From NCBI RefSeq assembly GCF_001720585.1, contig NZ_MABH01000166.1, positions 1-49,472 of the forward strand: 49,472 bases of DNA. Direction: 5' to 3'. This document shows, in pieces, positions 7,522 to 16,484 of the stretch. Source of the stretch: Cereibacter johrii (lineage in GTDB: Bacteria > Pseudomonadota > Alphaproteobacteria > Rhodobacterales > Rhodobacteraceae). Position 1 is the first letter of the stretch, and each line of letters opens with the position of its first letter. Under the pieces are notes generated by a model that made no database searches, was not told the DNA's origin, and worked only from the letters and a program-made list of their open reading frames with translations. The position numbers and the translations under genes are program-made.

Positions 7522-8799
7522 TCATTCGCCCGCGGCGTAGACCCGGCGGCCGCCGACATAGGTCGCGAGCACCCGCCCCTCCATCCGCTGCCCGTCGAAG
7601 GGCGTGTTCTTCGATTTCGAGCGCAGGGTGAAGCGGTCGAGCACGAAGGGCGCGTCGGGGTCGAAGAGCACGAGATCGGCGGGCGCCCCCTCTGAGAGCC
7701 GCCCTTGCGGCAGGCCGAGCCGCCGTGCGGGGTTGAGCGCCATGGCCCGGAAGAGCTGCGGCAGGGTCAGGAGGCCCGCATGGTAGAGCCGGAGGGCCGC
7801 GGGCAGGAAGGTCTCGAGCGCCACGGCACCCCAGGCGGCTTCCTCGAAGGGCAGGCGCTTCGACTCCTCGTCCTGCGGCGTGTGCATCGAGGAGATGATG
7901 TCGATCAGCCCCGAGCCCACCGCCTCGACCATCGCGAGCCGGTCCTCTTCCGAGCGCAGCGGCGGCTTCAGCTTGAAGAAGGTGCGGTAGTCGCCGACAT
8001 CGAACTCGTTCAGCGTCAGGTGGTGGATGCCCACGCCCGCCGTCACGTCGAGCCCGTTGGCCTTGGCCCGCTCGAGCGCGGGCAGGGTGCGGGCGGTGGT
8101 GACCTGGTCGGCGTGGTAGCGCACGCCCGACATCTCGACCAGCGCCATGTCGCGGTCGAAGCCCATGCGCTCGGCCATCGGATGGACGGCCGGGATGCCG
8201 CGCAGGCTCGCGAACTTGCCGTTGGTGGCGGAAGCGCCGGCCGAAAGTCCCGGATCCTGCGGATGGCCGATCACGAGCGCGCCGAGGCTGCGGGCATAGG
8301 TCATGCAGCGGGCGGCGACCTTGGTGGTCTCGATCACATGGTCGCAGTCGGAGAAGGCCACGGCGCCGGTGTCGAGCAGGAAGCCGAGCTCGACCATCTC
8401 GCGCCCCTCGCGGCCCTTGGTCAGCGCCGCCATGTGGCGGATGCGGACCGGGCTCGCCTCGGCGGCGCGGCGGGTGACGAATTCCAGCACCTCGGGCGTG
8501 TCGATGGCGGGCAGCGTGTCGGGGCGCGCGACGATCGTGGTGACGCCGCCCGCGGCAGCGGCAAGACCCGCCGAGCGGAAGCTCTCGCGGTGGCGCTCGC
8601 CGGGCTCGCCCACCTTCACGCCGAGATCGACGATGCCGGGGGCGAGGCACTTGCCGCCGCAGTCGATCACCTCGGCGCCGGGCGGCGGCTCGAGCGCGCC
8701 CACGGCGGCGATGAGGCCGCCCTCGATCAGCAGGTCGCCCTCGGTCTCGGTGCCGGCCTCGGGGTCGATCAGGCGGGCGTTGCTGAGAAGGAGGCTCAT
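7522..8799 (-). CDS. dihydroorotase homologue lacking metal ligands (PyrX / pseudo-dihydroorotase)
   Basis: 425 residues with overall type-I dihydroorotase layout ([28 protein letters not shown], and the C-terminal [12 protein letters not shown]). However, where active enzymes have HxH (usual DxHxHxREPG) this protein has [10 protein letters not shown], with Gly60 and Lys62 at the two His positions. Where active enzymes have the catalytic Asp (TDHAP) it has SMHTP, with Met305. By analogy with the non-catalytic PyrC' that assembles with PyrB in pseudomonads, it is probably a structural partner of aspartate carbamoyltransferase. The start overlaps the pyrB stop (ATGA), supporting 1:1 expression. 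A true dihydroorotase should be encoded elsewhere. Automated annotation would call it pyrC. Confidence 0.85.
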   Translation of the reverse strand: MSLLLSNARLIDPEAGTETEGDLLIEGGLIAAVGALEPPPGAEVIDCGGKCLAPGIVDLGVKVGEPGERHRESFRSAGLAAAAGGVTTIVARPDTLPAIDTPEVLEFVTRRAAEASPVRIRHMAALTKGREGREMVELGFLLDTGAVAFSDCDHVIETTKVAARCMTYARSLGALVIGHPQDPGLSAGASATNGKFASLRGIPAVHPMAERMGFDRDMALVEMSGVRYHADQVTTARTLPALERAKANGLDVTAGVGIHHLTLNEFDVGDYRTFFKLKPPLRSEEDRLAMVEAVGSGLIDIISSMHTPQDEESKRLPFEEAAWGAVALETFLPAALRLYHAGLLTLPQLFRAMALNPARRLGLPQGRLSEGAPADLVLFDPDAPFVLDRFTLRSKSKNTPFDGQRMEGRVLATYVGGRRVYAAGE

Positions 8800-9758
8800 G
8801 CCATCACCCCCACGGCCGCGCGGCCCCGTTCGGCGCGCAGGTTCCGCGCCAGAAGATCCATGCAGGCCATGCGCACCGCCACCCCCATCTCGACCTGATC
8901 CTGGATCACCGAGCGGTTGATGTCGTCGGCAAGTGTGCCGTCGATCTCGACGCCGCGGTTCATCGGGCCCGGATGCATGACGATCGCATCCTCCTTCGCA
9001 AAGGCCAGCTTCTCGGCATCGAGCCCGAACCGGTGGTAATATTCGCGCTCGGAGGGGATGAAGGCCCCGTCCATCCGCTCCTTCTGGAGGCGCAGCATCA
9101 TCACCACGTCGGCACCCTCGAGGCCCTTCTTCATGTCGTCGTAAAGCTCGCAGCCGAACTCGCCCACCCCCGGCGGCATGAGCGTGGGCGGCGCGATCAG
9201 CCGCACGCGGTTCTCCATCTTGCCGAGCAGGATCAGGTTCGAGCGCGCCACCCGGCTGTGGGCGATGTCGCCGCAGATGGCGACCGTCAGGCGCTGGATG
9301 CGGCCCTTGGCGCGGCGGATGGTGAGCGCATCGAGAAGTGCCTGGGTCGGATGTTCGTGCCGCCCGTCGCCCGCATTGAGGACGGCGCAATTCACCTTGG
9401 AGGCCAGAAGGTTGACCGCCCCCGAGGCCGGGTGGCGCACCACGAGGAGATCGGGATGCATCGCGTTCAGCGTCATGGCGGTGTCGAGGAGCGTCTCGCC
9501 CTTCTTCACCGAGCTCTGCGCCACCGCCATGTTCATCACATCCGCGCCGAGCCGCTTGCCCGCAAGCTCGAAGCTCGACTGGGTGCGGGTCGAATTCTCG
9601 AAGAACATGTTGATCTGGGTCATCCCCGCCAGCGCGTCCGACTGCTTCATCGTGCGGCGGTTGAGATCCACATAACTGTCGGCGAGGTCGAGGACGGAGC
9701 GGATCTCGTCGGGGGCCAGATGCTCGATGCCGAGCAGGTGGCGGGCGCGGAAGGTCAT
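8796..9758 (-). CDS. pyrB: aspartate carbamoyltransferase catalytic subunit
   Basis: Condenses carbamoyl phosphate with L-aspartate, the committed step of pyrimidine synthesis. The ATG at 9758 gives 320 residues and has GGGAG 6 nt upstream; the longer frame lacks family similarity at its N-terminus. The carbamoyl-phosphate loop [20 protein letters not shown] (about 50-70), [24 protein letters not shown] (about 130) and [14 protein letters not shown] are all present. No regulatory pyrI gene is adjacent. The stop overlaps the start of the dihydroorotase-like gene by 4 nt, the arrangement typical of class A enzymes in which PyrB and a dihydroorotase-fold partner form one complex. Confidence 0.97.
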   Translation of the reverse strand: MTFRARHLLGIEHLAPDEIRSVLDLADSYVDLNRRTMKQSDALAGMTQINMFFENSTRTQSSFELAGKRLGADVMNMAVAQSSVKKGETLLDTAMTLNAMHPDLLVVRHPASGAVNLLASKVNCAVLNAGDGRHEHPTQALLDALTIRRAKGRIQRLTVAICGDIAHSRVARSNLILLGKMENRVRLIAPPTLMPPGVGEFGCELYDDMKKGLEGADVVMMLRLQKERMDGAFIPSEREYYHRFGLDAEKLAFAKEDAIVMHPGPMNRGVEIDGTLADDINRSVIQDQVEMGVAVRMACMDLLARNLRAERGRAAVGVMA

Positions 9759-9874
9759 GGGCAACTCCCTCGAGGACCGGGCTGCGGCGCTTATAGGAAG
9801 GCGGGCCCCGCGGGGCAAGGCGGTTGCCGGGAGGCGGGCCGCGGCCTAGGGTCGGCGCGCGAGTCGGAGGGGCG

Positions 9875-10660
9875 ATGGACGGGCTGGACTGGAACGCGGC
9901 GCTGGCGGCGCTGGCCTGGCAGGTGGATCTCGGCGCGACCGAGGCGATCCTCGATGCGCCGGTGAACCGCTACGAGCTGGGCGACGCGCAGCCGGTGCCG
10001 AAGGCTGCTGCCGCCGCCGCGGTGGCGGCGACGGCCGCGCTCGATCCGGTTGCAGCGGCCGATCCGGTGGAGGAAGCGCGGCGCGCGGCCGCGGCGGCGC
10101 CCACCCTCGAGGCGCTGCGGGAGGCGATGGCGGCCTACGACCATTGCGATCTGAAGCGGGGCGCGCGGAACACGGTCTTCTGCGACGGCAATCCGGCGGC
10201 GCGGCTGATGCTGATCGGCGAGGCGCCGGGGCGGGAGGAGGATGCGGCGGGCCGGCCCTTCGTGGGCCGGGCGGGGCAGCTTCTCGACCGGATGTTCGCG
10301 GCGATCGGCCTCGCCCGCACGAGCCCGGACCCGGCTAGCGCGCTCTATATCACCAATGTGATGCCCTGGCGGCCGCCGCAGAATCGCGATCCCTCGGCGG
10401 AGGAGGTGGCGATGATGACGCCCTTCCTCGCGCGGCATGTGGAGCTGGCCGCGCCCGACCTGATCGTGGTGACGGGAAACACGGCCTGTGCGGCGCTGCT
10501 GGGGCGGACGGGCATCACCCGGCTCCGCGGCCGCTGGGCCGAGGCCTGGGGCCGGCCGGTGATGCCGATGTGCCATCCGGCCTATCTGTTGCGCAATCCC
10601 GAGGCCAAGCGCGAGGCCTGGGCGGATCTTCTGGAGGTGAAGGCGCGGCTCGCGCGCTGA
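9875..10660 (+). CDS. uracil-DNA glycosylase, family-4-like, without Fe-S ligands
   Basis: Removes uracil from DNA by cleaving the glycosidic bond, starting base-excision repair. The start ATG at 9875 has CGGAGG upstream and gives 261 residues. The catalytic-water motif GEAPGREEDAAGRPFVGRAG (about 115-134) and the C-terminal HPAYLLRNPEAK loop are intact. Residues 1-80 are an Ala-rich extension. The four cysteines that hold the 4Fe-4S cluster in family 4 are mostly gone: the first CxxC is YDHC (only Cys91 remains), the KCRPP Cys is Trp165, and the following Cys corresponds to Met180/181. The gene may therefore be annotated as SPO1-polymerase-related. It stands alone, between divergent pyrB and convergent 10851-11648. 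Confidence 0.9.
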   Translation: MDGLDWNAALAALAWQVDLGATEAILDAPVNRYELGDAQPVPKAAAAAAVAATAALDPVAAADPVEEARRAAAAAPTLEALREAMAAYDHCDLKRGARNTVFCDGNPAARLMLIGEAPGREEDAAGRPFVGRAGQLLDRMFAAIGLARTSPDPASALYITNVMPWRPPQNRDPSAEEVAMMTPFLARHVELAAPDLIVVTGNTACAALLGRTGITRLRGRWAEAWGRPVMPMCHPAYLLRNPEAKREAWADLLEVKARLAR

Positions 10661-10800
10661 GGCGGGCGCGAGCGGGGTCCCCGGACATGGAAGCCCGTAG
10701 CGGGGGGAGCCGATCCCGGCACAGCGGGACTCAGTGTGCCCAAAGCAGGACGGCGGACAGCGCGGCGGCCGGGCGGTGCCGCGCGGGGAGGACGCCGCGC

Positions 10801-10819
10801 CGGGGGCATCGAGCCCCCG
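10801..10819. terminator. bidirectional hairpin between the uracil-DNA glycosylase and DsbD-like genes
   Basis: CGGGGGC-ATCGA-GCCCCCG forms a perfect 7-bp stem with the same 5-nt loop as the hairpin at 6638-6656. It lies between convergent genes. The surrounding 190 nt (10661-10850) are very GC-rich with several further self-complementary stretches and no gene that I can support. Confidence 0.6.
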
Positions 10820-10850
10820 CCCCGGCGGCCGCAGCCGCGGCGGTCCCGCC

Positions 10851-11648
10851 TCAGGGGGCCGGGCAGCCCCGGATCTCGACCGCGCGGCGGTCGCCCAGAA
10901 CGGTGAGCGTCACCGCCGAGCGGTCGAGGGCGAAGGGCGCGCCGTCCGGCCCGACCATGTCGGACACGGCGACGAGCCGGGCCCCCTGCCGGGAGGTGAC
11001 CGCCTCGGAGGTCCAGATCTCGGGCGTTCCGGGCTCCATCACCACCATCTCGTCGCCACCCGTCGCGGGGAGGTCGAGCTCGGCCGTGAGCCGCAGCCCG
11101 TCGTCGATCGGGTCCACCCGGCAGGCCACCCGGCCCACGCCCGCCTCGCGGCCGGTTTCGGGGCGCGACCGGAGCGCGGCCGAGATGACCGGATCGGGCG
11201 CGCCCACGGGCCCCAGCTCTCCGTCGAGCTCGAATTCGGCGGGAACGCAGATGTCGCGGCAGACGCCCAGATCGACCCGCGCCCTCAGACGGACGGGCTG
11301 TCGCGCGTCGCGGGTCTCGACCTCGAAGGGCAGCACCACCTCGTCGCGGTATCCGATGGTCTGCATCCCGTTCAGGCTGAAGACATGCGGCACGGGCCAG
11401 TGCATCCGCACGCCGGACACGTTCCGGGAGCCGCTCCAGTCGAATTCGGGCGGGATGCCCGCCTCGCCGGGGCTGCGCCAGTAGGTCTTCCACCCGGGCG
11501 CGAGCTTCAGCCGGAGGGCCGCGATATGCCGGCCGCCCTCGCGCCAGCCGGGCAGGAGCTCGGCCTTGAGGATCTGGTCGGGCGGAGTCGCGGCCGCCGG
11601 CAGAGCGGCAAGGGCCAGGCACGAGGCGAGGAACAATCGGATCAGCAT
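10851..11648 (-). CDS. periplasmic DsbD-alpha-like (ScsB N-terminal type) protein
   Basis: 265 residues with a Sec signal peptide (LIRLFLASCLALAALPAAA, cleavage after about residue 20). The body resembles the N-terminal periplasmic domain of DsbD/ScsB disulfide reductases: LKLAPGWKTYWRSPGEAGIPPEFDW followed by the redox pair in DLGVCRDICVPAEFEL (CxxxC). The membrane beta domain and the thioredoxin-like gamma domain of full DsbD are absent, so it would need an inner-membrane electron donor encoded elsewhere. A partner among CcdA-type proteins is an inference. It is divergent from yqgE, with 138 nt between starts that may hold both promoters. Confidence 0.85.
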   Translation of the reverse strand: MLIRLFLASCLALAALPAAATPPDQILKAELLPGWREGGRHIAALRLKLAPGWKTYWRSPGEAGIPPEFDWSGSRNVSGVRMHWPVPHVFSLNGMQTIGYRDEVVLPFEVETRDARQPVRLRARVDLGVCRDICVPAEFELDGELGPVGAPDPVISAALRSRPETGREAGVGRVACRVDPIDDGLRLTAELDLPATGGDEMVVMEPGTPEIWTSEAVTSRQGARLVAVSDMVGPDGAPFALDRSAVTLTVLGDRRAVEIRGCPAP

Positions 11649-11786
11649 GGCCGCACAATTCCGCAGCAGGGGTCGGTTGGAAAGTCACAAGTGCGCCAAC
11701 CTGCCCACGCCTCGCGCGACTGTGGCGGCGCCACCCCCTTGAGCCGGTGCCCGCGCCGCCCCATAGTCGGTAAAAGGGAGGCGCGC

Positions 11787-12341
11787 ATGGATCTCTCAGG
11801 AAGCCTGCTCATCGCCATGCCCAGCATGGCAGATCCGCGATTCGAACGCAGCCTCGTGCTGATCTGCGCTCATTCGCCCGACGGCGCTATGGGGCTTGTC
11901 ATCAACAAGCCGGTGGAAGACCTCAGTTTCGCGGGCATGCTCGAGCAGCTGAACATCCCCCGCGCGCCGAACGGCCGCGACATCCGGGTGCATCTCGGCG
12001 GGCCGATGGAGCGGGGACGGGGATTCGTGCTCCATTCGCCCGACTACATGAGCGTGGGGGCCACCATGCTCGTCTCGGGCAAGTTCGGCATGACCGCCAC
12101 CGTCGACATCCTCGAGGCGCTGGCGCGGGGGCAGGGGCCGAGCTCGGCGCTGATGGCACTGGGCTATTCCGGCTGGGGGCCGGGACAGCTCGAGGCGGAG
12201 GTGCAGCGCAACGACTGGCTGACGGCCGAGGCGCCCTCCGAGCTGGTCTTCTCGGACGACGATCCCGGCAAGTGGACCGGGATGCTGCGGCATATGGGGA
12301 TCGACCCGCTGACGCTCTCGTCCACCGCGGGCCACGCCTGA
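11787..12341 (+). CDS. YqgE/AlgH family protein
   Basis: 184 residues starting MDLSGSLLIAMPSMADPRFERSLVLICAHSPDGAMGLVINKP, the hallmark N-terminus of the UPF0301 (YqgE/AlgH) family; the LGGPMERGRGFVLHS and GYSGWGPGQLEAE motifs follow, and the protein is full length. Its biochemical function is not established. The start is set by AAAGGGAGG 6 nt upstream of the ATG. It stands alone, divergent from the DsbD-like gene and convergent with nhaD. Confidence 0.95.
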   Translation: MDLSGSLLIAMPSMADPRFERSLVLICAHSPDGAMGLVINKPVEDLSFAGMLEQLNIPRAPNGRDIRVHLGGPMERGRGFVLHSPDYMSVGATMLVSGKFGMTATVDILEALARGQGPSSALMALGYSGWGPGQLEAEVQRNDWLTAEAPSELVFSDDDPGKWTGMLRHMGIDPLTLSSTAGHA

Positions 12342-12365
12342 GCGGCCACCGCGGCGGGGCGGGAC

Positions 12366-12388
12366 GGCCGCGCCCGGAAGGCGCGGCC
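12366..12388. terminator. bidirectional hairpin between yqgE and nhaD
   Basis: GGCCGCGCC and GGCGCGGCC form a 9-bp stem with loop CGGAA, in the 53-nt gap between convergent stops. No T-run is present on either side. Confidence 0.6.
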
Positions 12389-12394
12389 CGGACC

Positions 12395-13693
12395 TCAGAA
12401 ATGGTGCGCGTTGATGAAAAGGTGCGCGCCGATCGAGGCGAAATAGCCGAGCGCAATGGCCCAGGTCCATTTCAGGTGCGCCATGAAGGTGTAGGCGCCC
12501 TTGGCCTGCCCCATGAGCGCGACGCCTGCCGCCGAACCGATCGCGAGCATCGAGCCCCCCACGCCGCAGGTGAGCGTGATGAGCAGCCATTCGCCGTGCG
12601 ACATGGCGGGGTCCATCGTCAGGACCGCGAACATCAGCGGAATGTTGTCGACGATGGCCGAGAGGGCGCCGATGATGATGTTGGCCGCGGTCGGGCCGAG
12701 GTCGGTGTAGAGGAGCTCGGAGGCGAGCGTGAGGTAGCCAAGCACGCCCAGCCCGCCCACGGCGAAGATGATGCCGAAGAAGAACAGCAGCGTGTCCCAT
12801 TCGACCCGCTGGATCTGGTGGAAACTGTCGAGCACCATGTCGTCGTCGCGCCAGCGCGTGCCCTTCTGCTTGAGGACATAGGACCAGATCTGGAGATAGC
12901 CGAGGCCCAGCATCATGCCGAGGGCCGGCGGCAGGTTGAGGAAGTTCTTGAAGCTGACGGCGGTCACGATGGTGGCGGCGAAGAGGATCGCCACGCCGAG
13001 CGCGCCGGGCTTGGCGCGGATCGTCTCGGTCTGCGCGGCCGGAGTGCCCTTCGGCACGGCGAAGAACAGGATCGCGGCGGGCACCGCCCAGTTCACGAGC
13101 GAGGGGATCAGGATGGCGAAGAATTCGAAGAAGTCGAGCTTGCCCTTCTGCCAGACCATCAGGGTGGTGATGTCGCCGAAGGGAGTGAAGGCGCCGCCCG
13201 CATTGGCAGCCACGACGATCGAGATGCAGCCGATGGTGACGAAGCGCGGCGAGTGCGAGCCGAGCGCCATGACCACCGTGCCCATCACGAGGGCGGTCGT
13301 CAGATTGTCGAGGATGCCGGACAGGAAGAAGGCGAGCATGCCCGTGAGGAGGAACAGGCTGCGGTAGCTGAGCCCCATGCTCACGAGCTTCGCCCGCAGC
13401 ACCTCGAAGCCGCGCCGCTCCTCGAGCGTGTTCACATAGGTGATGGCGACGAGCAGGAACAGGAACAGCTCGCCATATTCCTCGATGATGTGGGCGGAAA
13501 GCTCGTAGGTTTCCTCGCCGCGGCCGGCGATCGCATAGGCCAGCCCGATCAGCAACCAGATGAGGCCCGCGGCCAGCATCACCGGCTTGCTCTTGCGCAG
13601 GTGCGTGGCCTCCTCGAACACCACGAGGATGTAGGCAGCCACGAATATGACGAGGGAGAGAATCCCCGCCCAGTGAGACGTCAGATCGAGCAT
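12395..13693 (-). CDS. nhaD: Na+/H+ antiporter, NhaD type
   Basis: Exchanges cytoplasmic sodium (or lithium) for external protons across the inner membrane. The ATG at 13693 gives 432 residues with about eleven to twelve hydrophobic segments. The family stretches LSGILDNLTTALVMG and ANAGGAFTPFGDITTLMVW (about 135 and 165-185) hold the conserved Asp, Asn and Thr residues of the ion-transporter superfamily site, and a second DNIPLMFAVLTM repeat appears in the C-terminal half. It lies 133 nt downstream of the Mrp operon on the same strand, so two kinds of sodium/proton antiporter are encoded side by side. Confidence 0.93.
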   Translation of the reverse strand: MLDLTSHWAGILSLVIFVAAYILVVFEEATHLRKSKPVMLAAGLIWLLIGLAYAIAGRGEETYELSAHIIEEYGELFLFLLVAITYVNTLEERRGFEVLRAKLVSMGLSYRSLFLLTGMLAFFLSGILDNLTTALVMGTVVMALGSHSPRFVTIGCISIVVAANAGGAFTPFGDITTLMVWQKGKLDFFEFFAILIPSLVNWAVPAAILFFAVPKGTPAAQTETIRAKPGALGVAILFAATIVTAVSFKNFLNLPPALGMMLGLGYLQIWSYVLKQKGTRWRDDDMVLDSFHQIQRVEWDTLLFFFGIIFAVGGLGVLGYLTLASELLYTDLGPTAANIIIGALSAIVDNIPLMFAVLTMDPAMSHGEWLLITLTCGVGGSMLAIGSAAGVALMGQAKGAYTFMAHLKWTWAIALGYFASIGAHLFINAHHF

Positions 13694-13826
13694 TGGAGGG
13701 CGCACCTTTCCGCGGAGCAAAGCTCCTGCTCCAGAAGCATGCGGCCCGCCGCCGGTCAAGCGACGTTAGGTAGCGTCGCGGGGCCGCGCATCGTTTGCAG
13801 GCTGCCCGCGAAGCGTCAGCGCAAGG

Positions 13827-14222
13827 TCAGTCTCCGGGCAGCTTCGGCTCGGGGCCCTTGAAGGTCGGATCGAACGTGGCCCAGTCGCGCTTCGTGCCGG
13901 TGTCGGGCAGCTTCTCGCGCGGGATGCTCTGGTGCATGTGGATCTTGCCGAGGAAGAGGGCGGTGATCGGCGCTGTGATGAAGAGGAAGGCGGCGACCAG
14001 AAGCTCCTGCCAGGTGAGCGTGTCCTGATAGTGGTAGAGGTCGATCACCGAGGCGATCAGCGCAGCGCCCACCCCCACCGTGGTGGCCTTGGTCGGCGCA
14101 TGGAGCCGCTGCACCGCATCGCGCAGCCGCAGGAGGCCGAAGCTGCCGATCAGGCCGAAGGTGCCGGCGATGACGAGCAGGGCGGAAATGAGGATCTCGA
14201 GGGCCATGTCCATGGGAATCAC
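13827..14222 (-). CDS. phaG: Mrp/Pha Na+(K+)/H+ antiporter subunit G
   Basis: 131 residues, with three hydrophobic segments in the first 90 (LISALLVIAGTFGLIGSFGLLRL, then VGVGAALIASVIDLYHY and LLVAAFLFITAPITALFLG), which matches MrpG/MnhG. The family core RLHAPTKATTVGVG is present. The GTG at 14222 overlaps the phaF stop (GTGA); an ATG nine bases further in is possible. The 40-residue charged C-terminal tail (DWATFDPTFKGPEPKLPG) is cytoplasmic. It is the last gene of the operon, and MrpG is required for complex function in characterised systems. Confidence 0.93.
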   Translation of the reverse strand: MIPMDMALEILISALLVIAGTFGLIGSFGLLRLRDAVQRLHAPTKATTVGVGAALIASVIDLYHYQDTLTWQELLVAAFLFITAPITALFLGKIHMHQSIPREKLPDTGTKRDWATFDPTFKGPEPKLPGD

Positions 14223-14488
14223 TCGATGATGTTGCCGCGCAGGACGAACTTCGCGTAGGCCACCGTCGAGACGAAGCCCGTCATCGCGAAGAGCAGCGCG
14301 GCCTCGAAGGTCATCGTGCCGCCGCCGCGGATCCCGTAGAGCACGATCAGCGCGATCATGTTGATGACCATCGTATCGAGCGCAAGGATCCGGTCGGCGA
14401 TGGTCGGCCCCTGCAAGAGCCGCACGAGATTGAACAGGAGCGCCACGCCGAAGCAGCCGAGGGCGTAGGTCAGGGCGAGTGCGATCAT
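14219..14488 (-). CDS. phaF: Mrp/Pha antiporter subunit F
   Basis: 89 residues with three hydrophobic segments; the conserved LLQGPTIADRILALDTMVIN stretch in the first loop identifies MrpF/MnhF. The start overlaps the phaE stop by 4 nt and the stop overlaps the phaG start, so translation is coupled on both sides. It is a small membrane subunit of the multisubunit cation/proton antiporter. Confidence 0.94.
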   Translation of the reverse strand: MIALALTYALGCFGVALLFNLVRLLQGPTIADRILALDTMVINMIALIVLYGIRGGGTMTFEAALLFAMTGFVSTVAYAKFVLRGNIIE

Positions 14489-14976
14489 GCGAAGATCCTC
14501 TTGAGGCGGGCTTCGTAGCGGGTCTTGATCTCCTCGCGCACCGCGTCGGGGTCGGGCGCGTGCAGGCAGTGGACGAGCAGCACCCGTCCGCAGGCCGAGA
14601 CGTCGGTCACGACCGTCCCGGGCGTGAGGGTGATCGTGCCCGCCAGCATCGAGATCGCCTCGGGCGAGGTGAGCTCGATCGGAACGGCGATCCAGGCCGA
14701 GCGGATCCTGTCGGTCGGATAGAACAGCACGATCCTGGCGACCGTGAGATTGGCCTGGATGATATCCCAGATCACCAGAACCACATAGGCCGCGAGGCGC
14801 AGCGGGCTTCTGAGCTGGGTCTGTCCCGGCCAGTAGGGCGCCACGAGCAGCGGGATGGCGATCCCGAGCAGCACGGCGAAGACGAGGCTGCCCAGGGCCA
14901 GCTTGTTGACGAGCAGCATCCAGACGACGATCAGCGTGACCGTGAGCCAGGGATGGGGAAAGAGCCTGCGGATCAT
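14485..14976 (-). CDS. phaE: Mrp/Pha antiporter subunit E
   Basis: 163 residues: two N-terminal hydrophobic segments (LTVTLIVVWMLLVNKLALGSLV and nearby), a further one (AAYVVLVIWDIIQANLTVA), then a soluble domain with the family motif AGTITLTPGTVVTDV and HCLHAPDPD. These are typical of MrpE/MnhE. It overlaps phaD upstream and phaF downstream by 4 nt each. Confidence 0.94.
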   Translation of the reverse strand: MIRRLFPHPWLTVTLIVVWMLLVNKLALGSLVFAVLLGIAIPLLVAPYWPGQTQLRSPLRLAAYVVLVIWDIIQANLTVARIVLFYPTDRIRSAWIAVPIELTSPEAISMLAGTITLTPGTVVTDVSACGRVLLVHCLHAPDPDAVREEIKTRYEARLKRIFA

Positions 14977-16484
14977 TGCGGCTGCTCCGTGAGGCGGTTC
15001 GCGGCGATATAGGGCGTGCGCTCGGCCAGTTCCGAGGCGACCGAGCCGAGCGCGCTCGACACTGGGCCCGCCGCGAGCGTCAGCGCGACGAGAGCGGCGA
15101 CAAGGCCGCCCACCGCGGCGAAGGACAGCACGTCGGGCTCGTGCGGATCGGCCTCCATCAGCGTTTCATGCGACTTCCAGAACAGGAGGCTGCCCGCCCG
15201 CGCGAAGCCCACGATCATCAGGAGCGAGGTCACGAGCACCGTGCCCCAGACAGCCACCATGTTCGGGCCGCGCAGCGCGTCGAGGATCTGGAGCTTGCCG
15301 AGGAAGCCCGAGAGCGGCGGCATCCCCGCCAGCGCGATGGCGCCCACGAAGAAGAGCGAGGCGATGAGCCCTTCCTGCGCGATGGGCGGGCGGCGCTGGA
15401 TCAGGTCTTCGCTGCCGCGCCGTGCAAGCACGAGATCGGCCACGAGGAACAGGACCGCCGTCGCCAGCGTCGAATGCAGGAGGTAGAACAGCGCCGCGGC
15501 GGTCGTCTCGGGCGAGAAGCCCGAGATCGCGGTGAAGAGCGTGCCCATCGAGGCGATGGCGCCGAAGGCCACGAGCCGCCCGAGGCTCGCCGCGCCCAGA
15601 ACGCCCACCGCGCCGAGGGCGAGAGTCACCAGCGCCGCGGGCAAGAGGAGCTCGGCGAAGAAGGCGCCGGTGGCGGGCGTCTCGGGCGGGAAGATCAGGC
15701 TGAAGACCCGGATCACCGCATAGGCGCCCACCTTGGTCATGACGGCGAAGAGCGCGGCCACCGGCCCCGGTGCCGAGGCATAGGTGCCGGGCAGCCAGAA
15801 CTGGAACGGCACCAGCGCGCCCTTGATCGCGAAGACGGCCAGCAGCAGCACGCCCGCGACGCGCAGGATGGCGGCCTCGCCCTCGGGCAGGGTGGCGACC
15901 CGCTCGGCCAGATCGGCCATGTTGAGCGTTCCCGTCACCGAGTAGATCGTGGCCAGCGCGAAGAGGAAGAGCGTCGAGCCCACGAGATTGTAGGCCACAT
16001 ATTGCACGCCCGAGCGCAGCCGCGCCCGGCCGCCGCCGTGGATCATGAGCCCGTAGCTCGCGATCAGCAGAACCTCGAAGAAGACGAAGAGGTTGAAGGC
16101 GTCGCCCGTCAGGAAGGCGCCGCAGATCCCCATGAGCTGGAACTGGAAGAGCGCGTGGAAATGCTGGCCGCGCCGGTCCCAGCCGCTGCCGATCGCATAG
16201 AGCTGCACCATCAGCGCGAGAAAGGCCGTCAGCGCCACCATCATCGCCGCCAGCCGGTCGAGGACCAGCACGATGCCGAAGGGCGCGGGCCAGTTGCCGA
16301 GGAAATAGGCCTCGGGCGGGTTGGTGGCGGCGGTGGCCAGCAGGACGGCGGCCACCCCGCAGAGCGCGACGGTCGCGGCCAGCGAGAAGACCCGTTGCAG
16401 CACGAGATCGTGGCGCATGAGCAGCACGATCAGGGGCGCGATCACCGCGGGAAGGACGACGGGGGCAATGATCCAGTGGTTCAT
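14973..16484 (-). CDS. phaD: Mrp/Pha antiporter subunit D
   Basis: 503 residues starting at the ATG that overlaps the phaC stop (ATGA). About fourteen hydrophobic segments. It is homologous to the proton-pumping NuoM/NuoN subunits of respiratory complex I, with the conserved Glu in FVFFEVLLIASYGLM and the Lys in FAIKGALVPFQFWLPGTYASAPGPVAALFAVMTKVGAYA-type segments. MrpD is one of the two antiporter-like subunits thought to move ions. Confidence 0.95.
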   Translation of the reverse strand: MNHWIIAPVVLPAVIAPLIVLLMRHDLVLQRVFSLAATVALCGVAAVLLATAATNPPEAYFLGNWPAPFGIVLVLDRLAAMMVALTAFLALMVQLYAIGSGWDRRGQHFHALFQFQLMGICGAFLTGDAFNLFVFFEVLLIASYGLMIHGGGRARLRSGVQYVAYNLVGSTLFLFALATIYSVTGTLNMADLAERVATLPEGEAAILRVAGVLLLAVFAIKGALVPFQFWLPGTYASAPGPVAALFAVMTKVGAYAVIRVFSLIFPPETPATGAFFAELLLPAALVTLALGAVGVLGAASLGRLVAFGAIASMGTLFTAISGFSPETTAAALFYLLHSTLATAVLFLVADLVLARRGSEDLIQRRPPIAQEGLIASLFFVGAIALAGMPPLSGFLGKLQILDALRGPNMVAVWGTVLVTSLLMIVGFARAGSLLFWKSHETLMEADPHEPDVLSFAAVGGLVAALVALTLAAGPVSSALGSVASELAERTPYIAANRLTEQPQ

